64,000 bases of DNA from Siniperca chuatsi (Eukaryota; Chordata; Actinopteri; Centrarchiformes; Sinipercidae). The notes beneath the pieces were generated by a model. That model was not told the DNA's origin, did not search any database, and worked only from the letters and a program-made list of their open reading frames with translations. A program made the translations under genes and the position numbers. The stretch spans positions 13,711,501 through 13,775,500 of the forward strand of contig NC_058047.1 of assembly GCF_020085105.1 (NCBI RefSeq). Reading direction: 5' to 3'. How positions within the stretch are numbered: the stretch's first letter is position 1; the number at the start of each line of letters is the position of its first letter. This document shows positions 25,304-38,200 of the stretch, piece after piece.

Positions 25304-28300
25304 CTAGGTCCCACCTCCCTCGTCTTCTTGTTCCTCCATGTTTTTGCGCGCCATCCTCTCTCTCCGCTCTGCCAGACGCTGACATCGAGGACAGCCTTTA
25401 CCTGTCCGGAAGCAGCTGCGATGGTAACACGCATGGCACTCTGAAAAGGGAAAAACATCACAAAAACAAAGGTCAATGATGTGACACTTCAAAGCATTTA
25501 CAATACAAATGTGTCATCTTAACAGAGGAGTATAACAGTTTTCACAGAGAGCTCCCATCTGCTAAACCAAACAATGCTGCAGTGTTCACAGACGTTAACC
25601 AGTTGAACAAGTTTTCCAAAAATGAGATGTATGTTTTAACAGAACAGCCAATCACAATCAGACCTGAGGAAGGCAGGGTGAAAAGAGGAGTATAAAAGAC
25701 GCAGAAGTTAAAGGCAGAAGGCAGAAGGCAGGAGGAAGCAGGGAGAAAGCAGATATCCTGGGAAACAAACGCCACACCCTAAACCTGTTAAGACGCATCC
25801 CATTCTTCCAAAACAGGCCACCAGAGTGCTTTAAAACTCTTCAATGTCTTAACTACTCTGCTCCAACAGATAGTCATGACTGCAATCCCTGTCTGAAATG
25901 ATTTTTATTCTATGTTTCCAAAAAAAAAAAAATGCAGTGAAAGATAGATAAAATGACAAGCAACTCAAATTCAAAAATGGTGTTTATTTAATGTTCACAT
26001 GAAGATGAAGCTTAAATAATAGCAGGCAGATGTATAAAGCAACTAAAAGCATAAATTACACATTCATTTTGACACATGTAGTCACCTCGCATTATAAGAC
26101 ATTCTTCCTTCAACAAATATCTAAATGAAAACAAAATGGCTTAAAAACCAATCACAGATGAGGCAGCTTAGCAACAAGCAATGTTTCCTTTAAGCTGGAA
26201 GGAGTCTATATTTAAATGAAAAACTACTTCTGCTGATTTCACAGAGGGGTGATTAGTGATTAGTAAAATCAATCAATCAATTAAAGTAGTGGATGGTTGG
26301 AATAAAAACAGACTCCTCCACTGGCTTAGGAGGAACATGTGTAACAGACTACTCTTACAAATGTCCAAACTGACATTCACGACCAACGCAAACTGAAATG
26401 TAAACGTTTATGAGTGATACACCACTTTGGTATTGTTTGCCATCCAAGTTTTGTCCCAAGACAAAAGCAGAACAGAGCTCCGAACCAAAGACAGGAAACT
26501 AAAAACACTGATGACAGCTTCCGTATCAGTCATGAAGCTTTACACACCAACACCTCCAGAATCAAAGCCAAAGGCATCCACCACCAAATAGCTGTCAAAT
26601 ATCTACTCTCCACTAGTTGTGCAACTGTGCAAACGTCACAGCCAAAGCCAAGAAATACCAACACCACTGTAGTGCAAGGAGCTCAGTGCCAAATGAGAAC
26701 AGTAGAAGAATAAGTGTGCAAAATGTTTCAAACCACCAGACGGTTGAAAGGCTGTGAAAAGTTAGATTAAAGAGGGAGACAGAAATATAAAGGTAGGACT
26801 GCACAATCAATCGGGTTTTATATTCTTACAACATTAAAATACTTAAAGGAATTGTCATTTTGGCATTCGATATTTTGGAAAGACATAATGAGAAGATAGA
26901 TACCGCTCTCATATCTGTTTGCTAAATATGAAGCTACAGTGAGGAGGAAGTCACTGCAGTCAGCCAAGAAATAGTGCAGCTCACAACTAGTCTGGCTCCG
27001 TCAAAAGGTAACAAACTCCATCTACCAGCACCTCTAAAACCTACTAATTTACATGTTTTATCTCATTTGTTTAATCCTTACAAAAAACAGTCTTTATGTC
27101 TTTATGCTAAGCTAAGCTAACCAGCTCTTGACTCTAGCCATGATATTTACCGTATAGACATGAGTGGTATCAATCTCCTCATCTAACGCTCTGCAAGAAA
27201 GCGAAATAACCATATTTCCCAAAATATTAAACTATTCCTTTAATGTTACTTAATTACTATAACATTTGTTTACTAGAAGTTGTAAAAAAAACAAAACAAT
27301 TAAAATACTGCCAGGATGATGGTAAAAGACACAAAGAAAGTCTAATCTGCCAAAAATATTCAGCTTCAATGTAGTTGCATACAAAATAAAACCAGTGTAA
27401 ACCCTTTAAACTGTTTTCACTTTTGCTTGATATGATTAGGTAAGGTCAACTAATCCTGAAGCCCTCAGTTAACAGTTATCAATCAGTCATTAGTATCTGG
27501 ACAAATACAAGCTACTGTTATCCAGCAGATCCATCAAATATTAAACTTTCAGCTATTTAGTGTACTGTAACTTGGCTGATACTGTATATCTTTATATTGC
27601 TCTTACTCTTGTCCTCTACCTCTCTCAGTACAATAATCCCCGTCACATATCTCTGCACTCTCTCCACCTTCTGTCTAGCTCTCTTTTTCTGTCCCTTCTC
27701 TAATCTTCCTGCCTCTGGTTACTCTCCTGGCTTTGCGAGTTTTACGACCTCTCCAGTTAGTCTTGGTTATGGTGGCTGGCTCTTCCTCCTCAGCATCCAT
27801 CTCTCTTTTTTCATCGCTCTCCCCACTTTTATCCTCCTCTCCCCTGCTCCTCCCTCTGGAGAAAACAGCCGGTAGCTGTTGAGGTTTTAACAATTTCATA
27901 ATTTTAAATTTCTCCACGTTTACTGCACTAGAATTTTCTGTTTCAGCTGCCTCTGTTTGGCCTTTGTCTGAAATTTCATCATTCTCCTCAGACTCCCTCT
28001 CAGCTTTTCCGTCCTCCTCAGTTCCCTTTACTTTCTCCAAAAATCTTTCTTCCTCTTTCACTTCTGTTTTCCCTTCATCCTCTATCTCTCTTTTTGTGAA
28101 ACCCTTGGTAAGATTCGCTAACCCTGATACTATCCAACATCCTTTCCCCTCTCGTCCTACTTCATCTAGACTTTCCACGCTGCTGTATGTTTCACTGTCA
28201 CTGTCCCTTCTGTTTGCTTTAGAGATGCTCTTCTTTAGTCTGTCTATTTGAAGAACCTTTAATAAGTTGACTTTTTCCCTTTTTGCACGCCCATCTCCCC

Positions 28301-29191
28301 TTTCCTTACTGTTTGCCCTCTCTTTGCTATATACCTCCCTATGTTGACCATTTCCTCCCTCTTCTCCTCCTTTATCACCCTTTGTCTCTTCCTCCCTCTC
28401 TGACTCTGTCCCTCCTACTATCTCCTGCTCCTCCTCATTGCCTTGACTCCTGGAGAAAGCTTTCACCAGCTTTCCAGGAGTGAATACTTGAAATATTCTC
28501 CCTCTTCCCTTTCTCTCTTCTGCTGTGTCATCCCTTTCCTCTCCACTCTTCACCCCTTGATCCACATCTAGCTCTAAATCTTCCTCCCCTCCCTCTCCCT
28601 CTTTCCTGTCTTGGAAGAGGGTCCTTGCCAGCCTACGAGGTTTGGAGATCTTCCAGTCTCTCCAGGTAAGTGGAATGGAGAGGCGGGGGGAGGGGGCTCT
28701 GAAGCCGCCCAGGCCTGCCACCAGCAGTGAGGGCTCACCTTCACAGCGCTGGCACTTGTTCAGCTGGAAGGGAAAGATGATGTCTTTGTCGTTGCCGCAG
28801 AACTCGCACACAAAGCCCTTCGCCTGGCACAGCTGGGGGAGATCAAAGCAAAAGTGACAGAAAAACCAGACATTTGATTAAGATGGGAATCTTAATTTGC
28901 TGACATTACAACAGTTCCTGATCCTGTGTGATAGTCCACTTCATACGTCAGTTGTATGTTTTATCACTGCAATAAATTACGTGGATGAACTCTAAATGTT
29001 AAAAGAGAAGGCACGTGGTTATCTTACCACACAGCCAGCTACGTGCATGGTACCAAGTTTAAGCAGCTCTTTCATTCGGGGAGCCAGATCACCGTTGCGC
29101 ACAGCAGTGAGGTCATTGAGGGAGAAGAGGTGAAGGTCCTCTGTCAGGTGACCTGGCAGGCTGTCGAACTTGTCCAGCACCCTGAGGGAGG

Positions 29192-29261
<70 letters not shown>

Positions 29262-32200
29262 AGGTCCATCTTTGCAGAGAGCATATTTTTGTGCACGATT
29301 TTTAAATTAGTGTGAAACAAAAAAAAACATGCATCTTACTCTTTAGCAAAGCGACAAGTCTTGAAGAGATTTTTCATGTGAAACAGCTGCACCCTCAAAA
29401 CCTAACAAAATAACAAAACGGAGAAAACAGCTTGTTACTTTAACATACACTTTAACACACAGCCATACAGTTTAATACATGGTGGAAGGCACAAAGGCCA
29501 GGTTCAGTTCCCAATTACAGCATCTGTGCTGTTAAAGTGTTTAATATTCAGTGTCCCTGACAGCTGACTGAAGTGGGCAAGCATCAAATTTCTCCTCTAT
29601 TTGCCAGCAGGTAAAACCTTCAAAAACAATTCTGCACCATTTCATCTATCCATTAAAATGTTTTAATGCATATTCTTACTTGTGTAGCACAATCCTGCCT
29701 AATGACATAACTTAATTACACTGTTTTGCACATGAGGACACAACATGCTCTGAATTCATAATTAAAATTAATTTAGTGCACACCAAAGAAATTTTTTTTA
29801 TAAAGAAAATGGACTACAAAGTGGTTATAGACTAGGGGTTAGCGATACGGCCAAAACCTTCTATCGTGGTATATGTAATATCATATCACGAAACGGTATA
29901 CATCATGATACATTAACTGTTTTGTAAATTCAATTAAGAAATGGTTTTAAAATAACCATACTTCATCACATTTGATTATTTTTGATTATTGTTTTTGTTT
30001 CTCAAAAACAACTCCTCCTGCTCTGTATTTACAATTTCACTCTCCTCCTCCTCAATGTTTTCTTGTCACTCTCTTCTTCTGCGACAGTTGGCAAACCAGC
30101 TTTACCACCACCAACTGTTGGTAAGCAGTCTTGGAGAACGTGGTAAGCAGTCCTGCTGCCCAAATCATGTGACCTTGTGAGGCAGCTGGATTTGCACGAT
30201 CACGAGATCACGCGAGAATCACAATTTCACAAGATCACGCAAGAATCCAGCCCTGATTTGCTACATAGCCTGCCCCAAATATATAGCAGACACTAAGGGA
30301 TAGCTCCTACAGTATAGACAGTATTGCCAAATCTCTACCGGTGGACACATTTCTACCATTGCGTGGTATATACCATCATATGGACCAACCCTATTATAGA
30401 TTATCAACCAAAAGCGCAGAGAATACATTTCTCATGTCAATGCTTTGAAATGTTTGCTGTATGATTAAATAGTAACACTTAAGGCAATGTATGTGTGAGA
30501 CAGTCTTATACTACTGCTGGCCACTGAGCAACAACTCAGAGAATTAGAGGTTTTGTGGGGTTTTTTAAGTATCATCAGTCCCAGGAAAACTGAGTGGGTC
30601 CCCAATAAAATTTGTGTTTTTTGACAAATTGTAGTGTTAAACTCTTGTTTGATTTTATATGGTTATAATTATGGTTGTTAATGTATGTTGAAAATGCATC
30701 TGAAAATTAAACAAATAAAATCCCAAATCTGTAAATACACCGCAGTGGTGGCAAAACATTTTAAAAAATAGGTTATAGGGGTGTAAGCGGTATGTGTATT
30801 TTCCCTGAACCATTCGGTACAGGACGTTCGGTTCGGTATGCGACCTCCTATGACCCGCCCTGTGACCCAAACTATTACTGTCAATAGTCTATTTATTTCG
30901 ACTACTCATACCCACGGAACAGAAATTCTAGAGCACAAGTTTTACCCGGAACGTTTTGGCATTGAATGTTTACATTTTTTAATATAAATTACAAAAATAA
31001 ATGTTTGAATTCAAAGCAGTTTGAATTAAACTGAAGCTCTCTGCACACTCCGGGAAAAATATTACAGCAAACTTCCTTTAAGAAATATTACATATTAACA
31101 ATTCCTTACATGTCCGCAAAAACACATAACTCAAGAAACACAATATAAAAGGTGTCATATGTCGACAGTCTTCTTGTCAATTTGGCATCAATATAATCAA
31201 TAAAAACAAACTGCATTTCCGTACTTTCCATAATTCACACTTTGGATTTTGTCGCCTCAACTCACTACCAGCCTCTGTTGTTTAACTGTGCTATTTTAGT
31301 GAAAGAAGTCAGAACATGGGAATGAGAGGCGAACATTTCAAAAATTTAGATTTCTCACTAAAATACGTGCTGGTTGGTGGATCAGATACACGCATTAAAT
31401 TAAACACCAACTCATAACACTGTAAATTCACTGTCTATTGTGTGTGTGAGAGATAGTATTTGAGGAGTTTTTTCGGTCGTTACCAATGTAAGTCCCCGGT
31501 TTGCTGCTTCCTGTTTGGTGCTGGAGAGATACAGTTTATGCACTCAGATTTTAATGCATCAGAGACACAGGACGTGTACCTAGCAACATCACTGTATCAC
31601 CTTACTGTTGGCATAAATGGCTCTATTCATTCTGCCAAAACTGGTCACAAGTTCAGGGTCACTATTTTACAATTAGGATACTTCATGCTCAGCAAACAGT
31701 AACATTTTGGTCCCCAGTGACTCTTTAAATTACATTTTATCAGCTAATTTCTAAAACAGAACTGAAACTGGTTATGGTGGGATTCCCACTAGTTGCTGGT
31801 AAAAAACAAAACAAAAAACTTAACAGCCAAATTTTGCAACCATCTGGTTAATGGGTAATTTCCCATCCCTCTGCTGCCTCTGTGCTCACCCTGACGGCCT
31901 CCAGAGCTTTGATCTTCTTGTACAGGCCACTGTTGATGTCATAGGGGTTGAACAGCGGGTCTCCAGTGATCTTGCTCAGCAGGTCCCGGGCAAAGTTGCT
32001 GACATAGTACTTGCTGAAGTCCCACTTCCTCAGCACTCGACCAGGAACCACCGCCTGGGCGTTCTCATGGCAGCACTGGCAGAAATAACGGCCGAGGTAT
32101 TCACAGTAACGCAGTCGCTTGATATAATCTGAAGTGTGCACAGGCAGCAGAAACACAAGCGGGGGAGAGGTAAGAATTTGGATACAGTGTCTGAGAACAA

Positions 32201-35200
32201 AAAGTGAAAGTATCTCTGCATAGCATTTCTATGCATGAAGGGAAATGCCATAGGAAAACACCAAGTTTTGGGCCAGCTGAGTTGGGAAAAAAGTCTTAAA
32301 GTTGCACTTGCGAAATCAAATAAAAAACAAGAATTGAAACTAAATGTAAATAGACATTCTGTGTTTTGATACTGTTTGATTAACAGAAACAAGCTCAAAT
32401 GCATGTTAAAACCTCAGTGCCTTGCAACATTTTCAAGGACAACAAAAACATAAAAAAAAAAAATCTTTTTACATCATTTCTGGTCCTACAGAAGTATTTC
32501 TGGTGTTAGCTGGTCATACCTGGGTCGACGCGGGTGCCACAGCCAGCGCAGCGATAGTTCTGTTTAGCCACAACTATCTTCCTCCTGACGGAGGAAAATA
32601 AAATGTGTAATTAACATACATTTTGTAGAACAAAGACCAAGGACAGTGGTTTGACCACAAATGACACAAAGACAGTTGGAAGCACCTTACTTGGAAAAAT
32701 AAACAGATTTCAGAGCTCTTGCTCATTTGTGCATATCAGAAGCAAGTAGAAATACATTTTTAAAGCAAGATGTTTCTCTTTGGGCCTTTTTGGAAACCCT
32801 TTTCTCTGAGCTGTATTTGACATTGATGTCAAACCAGAGAGGAAATACTTGAATTTCTGCTGTCTCCACATTGTTATTGTGAGAGGTGTTATGAGATTAA
32901 GCCTGAAGTCTTGTTATCACTTCTGAACCAGAAAAGTACCACCTTAATCATTTAAAATCCTGTAGGCTCACCCAGCCAATTCTGCTGTAATTTGCATTTA
33001 ATTAGCAAAAATAAATATTTAAGCCACGCTCTGTTGAGTGTGTCATGAAAACGGCAGATTAAAACAGAAACAAATTAACAACTAAATAAAAAAGAACAAA
33101 AAGAAAGTGAGAAAGTCGGTAAGGGCAGGTAAAACCTGGTGTGGACTCACTTGGGGGCGGGATGAATGTTGAAAATGATCTGCGGTCGGGGAGGCGCCCA
33201 CTCCAGGTTGCCTCGGACCCGAATCCTCAGCTTGTAGATGTCTGCGTGTTCGCCATCATCAGGTGAGATCGGCAGAGAGTCAGGGATGGGCAGCAGCTAG
33301 GAGAGCGCAAAGAGGCTGAGTGACTTCAGAGTCCAGTTTTGTTGTGTGAATCATAGGGAATGTATCTGGAGGAGTGCTACAAACTACAAGTTAATTTAGT
33401 TATATTAATTATTGCATGTTGAGTGTTATGTGTGGAGAACTGCTAAACTGCAGTATAAATACTTTATATAAGTATAAATACTATACGTAAGCTGTTGTAC
33501 CTTCTGTGGAGCATCGTGTTCTGGGACCAGCCAGTCGAGCTCCGAAGCTGCAGGAAGCTGCATGCCTTCAAATTGTCTGAGTAAACCCATGGCTACTGAC
33601 TCAGCTGAATTAGACTGGAGGAAGGATGGAGAGCTGAAAATACACAAAGAAGGACAGAATACATTTTTTAAATCCAAATAAGATATACACTAACATTTTC
33701 TGTTTGCCACTAATCCACAGAGCTGACATAAAATCCCCAATGTGATTCATATTACCTCTAAAATTAGAAATTGGTTAACTTTTTAGATGAAAGTCCCTGG
33801 TGAAGTCCTTGGAGTTACTTTAAACTAATGTTTTATTTTTTCTGTGAGCAATTCAAGTAAGTGAACATAATGTCTATCTTTCACTCCAAAAAGACTGAAG
33901 TAATTTAGTATTCAATTATTGAAGATTCTGAAAAATTATATAATTACTTATTATTAAAGGATGAAGGGAAGTGGCTGTGTTACTTACATGGACTCTGAGC
34001 TGAGAAAAGACCTGCTGCTGGAGCTTACACTGCGCTTAATGTCTGCATCTGAAAGACAAATAAATAGTAAAATAAAAGAGATTTGACCACTTAGGAGCAG
34101 TGTACCAGTCATACACAGTGAAGAAGACCTGTTTATCCACCAGCCAGCCATACACACTCAAAGATTCCTAATACTTGTATATCAAAATCAAAAATGTTGT
34201 GATTTGTAGAATTAACAGATGGATGAATTTGGATGAACCAGCAGTTGGCTGGTGGATGGTGTTCTTTTCTCACCACAGGTCAGATGGCACTATTTGCTAC
34301 GGCTAAGCAGCGTTCAATGTTTTGAGAAGAACTTATTTAAGAGAGATGTGATCAGGGACACAAAAATAAGAGATATAAGAAGACAGTCTCTCCTTAAAGA
34401 TACTGAAGTGAAAGTCCCTAAAACCACATCACATTCAAGCATGTTTTAAATGTAATTTAGCAGGTAGCATGCAGTAAAGCCAGAGAGATTCAAAAGGTAG
34501 AGCATTGCTGCCATATTTTCTTGTAACATACCACAAATAACACATAAGCAAAGACATTAAGCAGCACAGGTTTGGTAGAACAGGAGACCGCCTGCATGAA
34601 TTCTTGTATGACAGCTTCTTTCTATCACAAGATCAACATTCTTGTCCATTAAAATAAAACTAGATTCAGAGCCCTTCTGGGTTATAATCAGTCACAGTTC
34701 TTACAAAGCATAAAGAGCTGGATAAGCGAGTTAGTCAGCTGCAGGGTTCAACAATTGCCCTTTGTTGTTTATGTGCAGAAATTAAAAAATTAGAAGTTAT
34801 AGTTACATTAACACTAATCAGATTGGCCTGAATAGTGTGTAAAGATCATCTGACATTATCTGTTTAATAAGTCTCTGGCTTCATTTGTATTTACAGTTTG
34901 ACTACTGCAAAGTGATACAGGCACAGGACGATTTTCATCGGTGGCACACAGCAAAAAAAGATTGTGTGTCCAAAGGAGCAAGGTGCAAGTGCAGCACAGT
35001 TAGTGCAGAGTAACAGAAATCAGGAATATTTCATCACTGGCATTAGGCAAAAATTCTGTTAAGTTTTTTTCCTTCCTCACCATAAGCTGCAACAGCTAAA
35101 CCAAAATCACCATGAGCAGATAGACAGACACTATGCAGGGTTTCCCCCAGAAATTTGTTTAGCCGAGGTGGTAAACTCCAATTACCTTGACGCATCTATT

Positions 35201-38200
35201 ATTGTGATCCAATTTAGTTAGCAGTAAATGCCCGAAATAATAGCCACACTCATTAAAAATATATGATATTTATTCTGCTCTTTATCCCTGAAGGTTAATG
35301 TTTAATTTCATTGAAATATATATATTTTAATGTTAGCAGAGTGTGGTGGTTGTTTCGTGCGAGTTGGCCTATTGCTGCTATAAAACACTTTGGGAAATCC
35401 TGCTATAGCATCTGAATAAAATTGGTTAAGCGATTTCAGTTTTAGTTCAATTCTTTTGGATTACAATTAGGTTTAAAGATTTTGGTTAAGTTTAGGATAA
35501 GTTATTTTGGTTAAGGTATGCAATTAAGTAGAATTCATTTGGGATTATTAGGTTAAATAGATGCATTCGATGATAATTTCACTAAGTCAAAACTGAAAAA
35601 TATAAAACAGAAAAACGTATCACTTAATGCAGCAAAACATAACATTTATCAATATCACAATATTACCATAGCCAAAATTCCAATCCAAATCTGTTTGTGA
35701 TATTATACTGATACAATATCAAACTGTCATTAGATGCAGTCATGTTCAGAATGGGTCTCGGAGAAAACAACTTGCGTGATAAAATCATCATTTTGCCGGT
35801 GCTAAGTTCTGTCATAAGTAGTCACAAAAAAGAACCCCGGTTTTCCAGAGAGAGACAACTAGTATTGGGTTGATTTCAAACTTTAAAAAAGAACAACAAA
35901 GTGGAAGGATGTGCATGTGACAGCAATCGCACTTCATTCTCACTGGAATCGCATTGTAGATAATGAATAATGGGGTGGATGAATAGATGAAGGAATAAGT
36001 AATTAATCCCTGTAGTTCCAGTCGCCACTTGTTACTGTAACTCACTCGTCTCCTCCCATGAGCCTCCCTAAACTCTGACAGGTACAGGCACATTTGTCCT
36101 ACCATACCACCAAAACCCTAGAGCACTGAGTAACAAGCGCCAACACAAACAGCCAAGCGCACAATTCAGCTGAGGTGAGGAGGCAGCTGGCTCGACTCCA
36201 AAACTGAAATGTTACGGTGCTCCATGCCCTGCTTAGAAAGATTTTTTTTTGTAGGATACTGAAGAGCCATACAAGAAAAATTATCTTTTTCATTGGAATA
36301 ACATGGCCACCAAAGTACAACATTAAATAGCTACTTGTGAGTCTTCAAGACACTCCTTTTGGGCCAATGGGCATAAAGAATAAATGAGTAAATCAACCCA
36401 AAAATAAATGGTAGTAAAAAGATATACCATTAATATAAAATAATTGCCTTGCAAAAACAGTTTGTATAGTGCTTTGGCTATCATTTTAGTAGTTCTCATT
36501 TCCTGGTACTACATGACCTGAATGTGCAAGTACAGTCATGCAGAATCAAAAGTTAAAGCCGTCAGTCCATGGATTTACTAAAAAAAAAATAGCAATATAT
36601 ACACATCTTATAACAAAGTTTGGAAAAATACATAGTTTGGGTATTTCTGAGGTTGATTCCTAATGTTTTTTTTAAACTTACTGAGAGTTGTGTACACTGG
36701 AATATTTATACAGAACCAATCAGTATGATTAAATAAAGACAAAAAAATAAGCTATATGCTGTAAATGGCAAGAGTTCCACCCAGTTTAGCAAGAGGGATT
36801 AAAAGGTAGAAATTCTCAGTTTGGAGTGGAGCCATCAGCTTCCCCTGAGAGGAGCACCGCTACAGAAAATAGTCTGTGTGTAGCTGTGGAGCCTCATCCA
36901 CTCGTCCAGCCTGCAGATACCTGAGAAGAGGGAGGCGAGTGACAGCGAGAGGCCGTTCTGAGACACCGCCAGCAGGGACTGACCCTCACAGCCATCTGAG
37001 AGACAGAAACTAACACTCAACACAACTGTCACCACAAGCACAAACATTTTCAGCACTCCACAGAGCTGTGTGTCAGTGTCACAGGCAAACAATACAGTAT
37101 ATTGCACTGATACAGTGCATGTGGAAGTCATGCAGTTCTACAGTCCCGAGATACAACAAACTTTGTATGCTCGTGCAGCAGTACTGAGAAGTACAGTTAT
37201 ACACAAACACAGTTAAACACATTAACACAACCCATGCATAAAGTACATGCACATATTAAATCCCACAATCCATGTTAATAGTATCAAAGCAATACATGTC
37301 CAGATATTTCTATATGTTAGTGATTAGTCTCTATTTGTCACAGAAAACAGCAATTGACATCGATTTAATTCAGTCAGGGGAAAATGTTTCAAAATGACTT
37401 AGTGAACACTGTCTGGAATATGGCAGACCAAACAACATCAAATAATCAGGAGCATATAAATCCTAGATATGCCGACTCAAATGATTTTACAGTCACAAAC
37501 ATTCTGTGACTTTTGTACTCTGACTTCCATGTTTATGGTCCATGGTAAAATGTGACATGCTTTGTGTGAAACATGAAGCAAGTATGATGATGAGGTTATG
37601 AATTATGACTGGAACGCAACCAAACTCATTCACACAGACAAACAATGAATTCTTCGTGAGGCCTCGTACACATTTCAAATAAAAAAATTCAATACTTCAT
37701 TGCCGATGTGAATATTTTGGTTAAAAGTTTAAATTTTTGAATGTTGACAGCACCTGGAAGGTAAGAATGTTTAGTGCATTATATCACTCTGTAGCTGCCT
37801 GTAAAAAGATGCTAGCTGAACTGACAAATACGCAAAATGTGCAGTCATTTGCATGGACATTTGGTGGATTAGCATTTGTGACAGTCAAAAACAAACAAAT
37901 GAAAAATATCATATGATCCTTTTGTTCTTTTCTCCCCGTGTTAACCTTTCCTACCATTCCCTCCTTCCCTCTCTCTACCTCGTAGTTCGCACTCCTCCAC
38001 CTCCTCAGCTGAGCCGGAGTCAGAAAGGCCCTGGCAGGAGTCCTGAGAGCTCCTCCTAGAGCCTCCGCTGTCCATGGAGTGGAAAACTTTAGGAGAGGAA
38101 GGAGATGAGAGACAAAACAAAGATGTCTGAGACAGAAATCGACAGTAACAAATGACACTGTGATGCACTGAGTCCAAACTACAGAGTAAGACGAAAAACT

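Noticed and set aside
27597-28483. Pyrimidine-rich open frames on the plus strand opposite the rubcn read-through exon
   Set aside because: Low-complexity Ser/Leu/Pro translations. They are the complement of the purine-rich frame and show no motifs.
28664-28680. Perfect donor consensus CAGGTAAGT on the plus strand at about 28664
   Set aside because: The surrounding plus-strand frame is a shadow of the rubcn exon and has no acceptor or family support.
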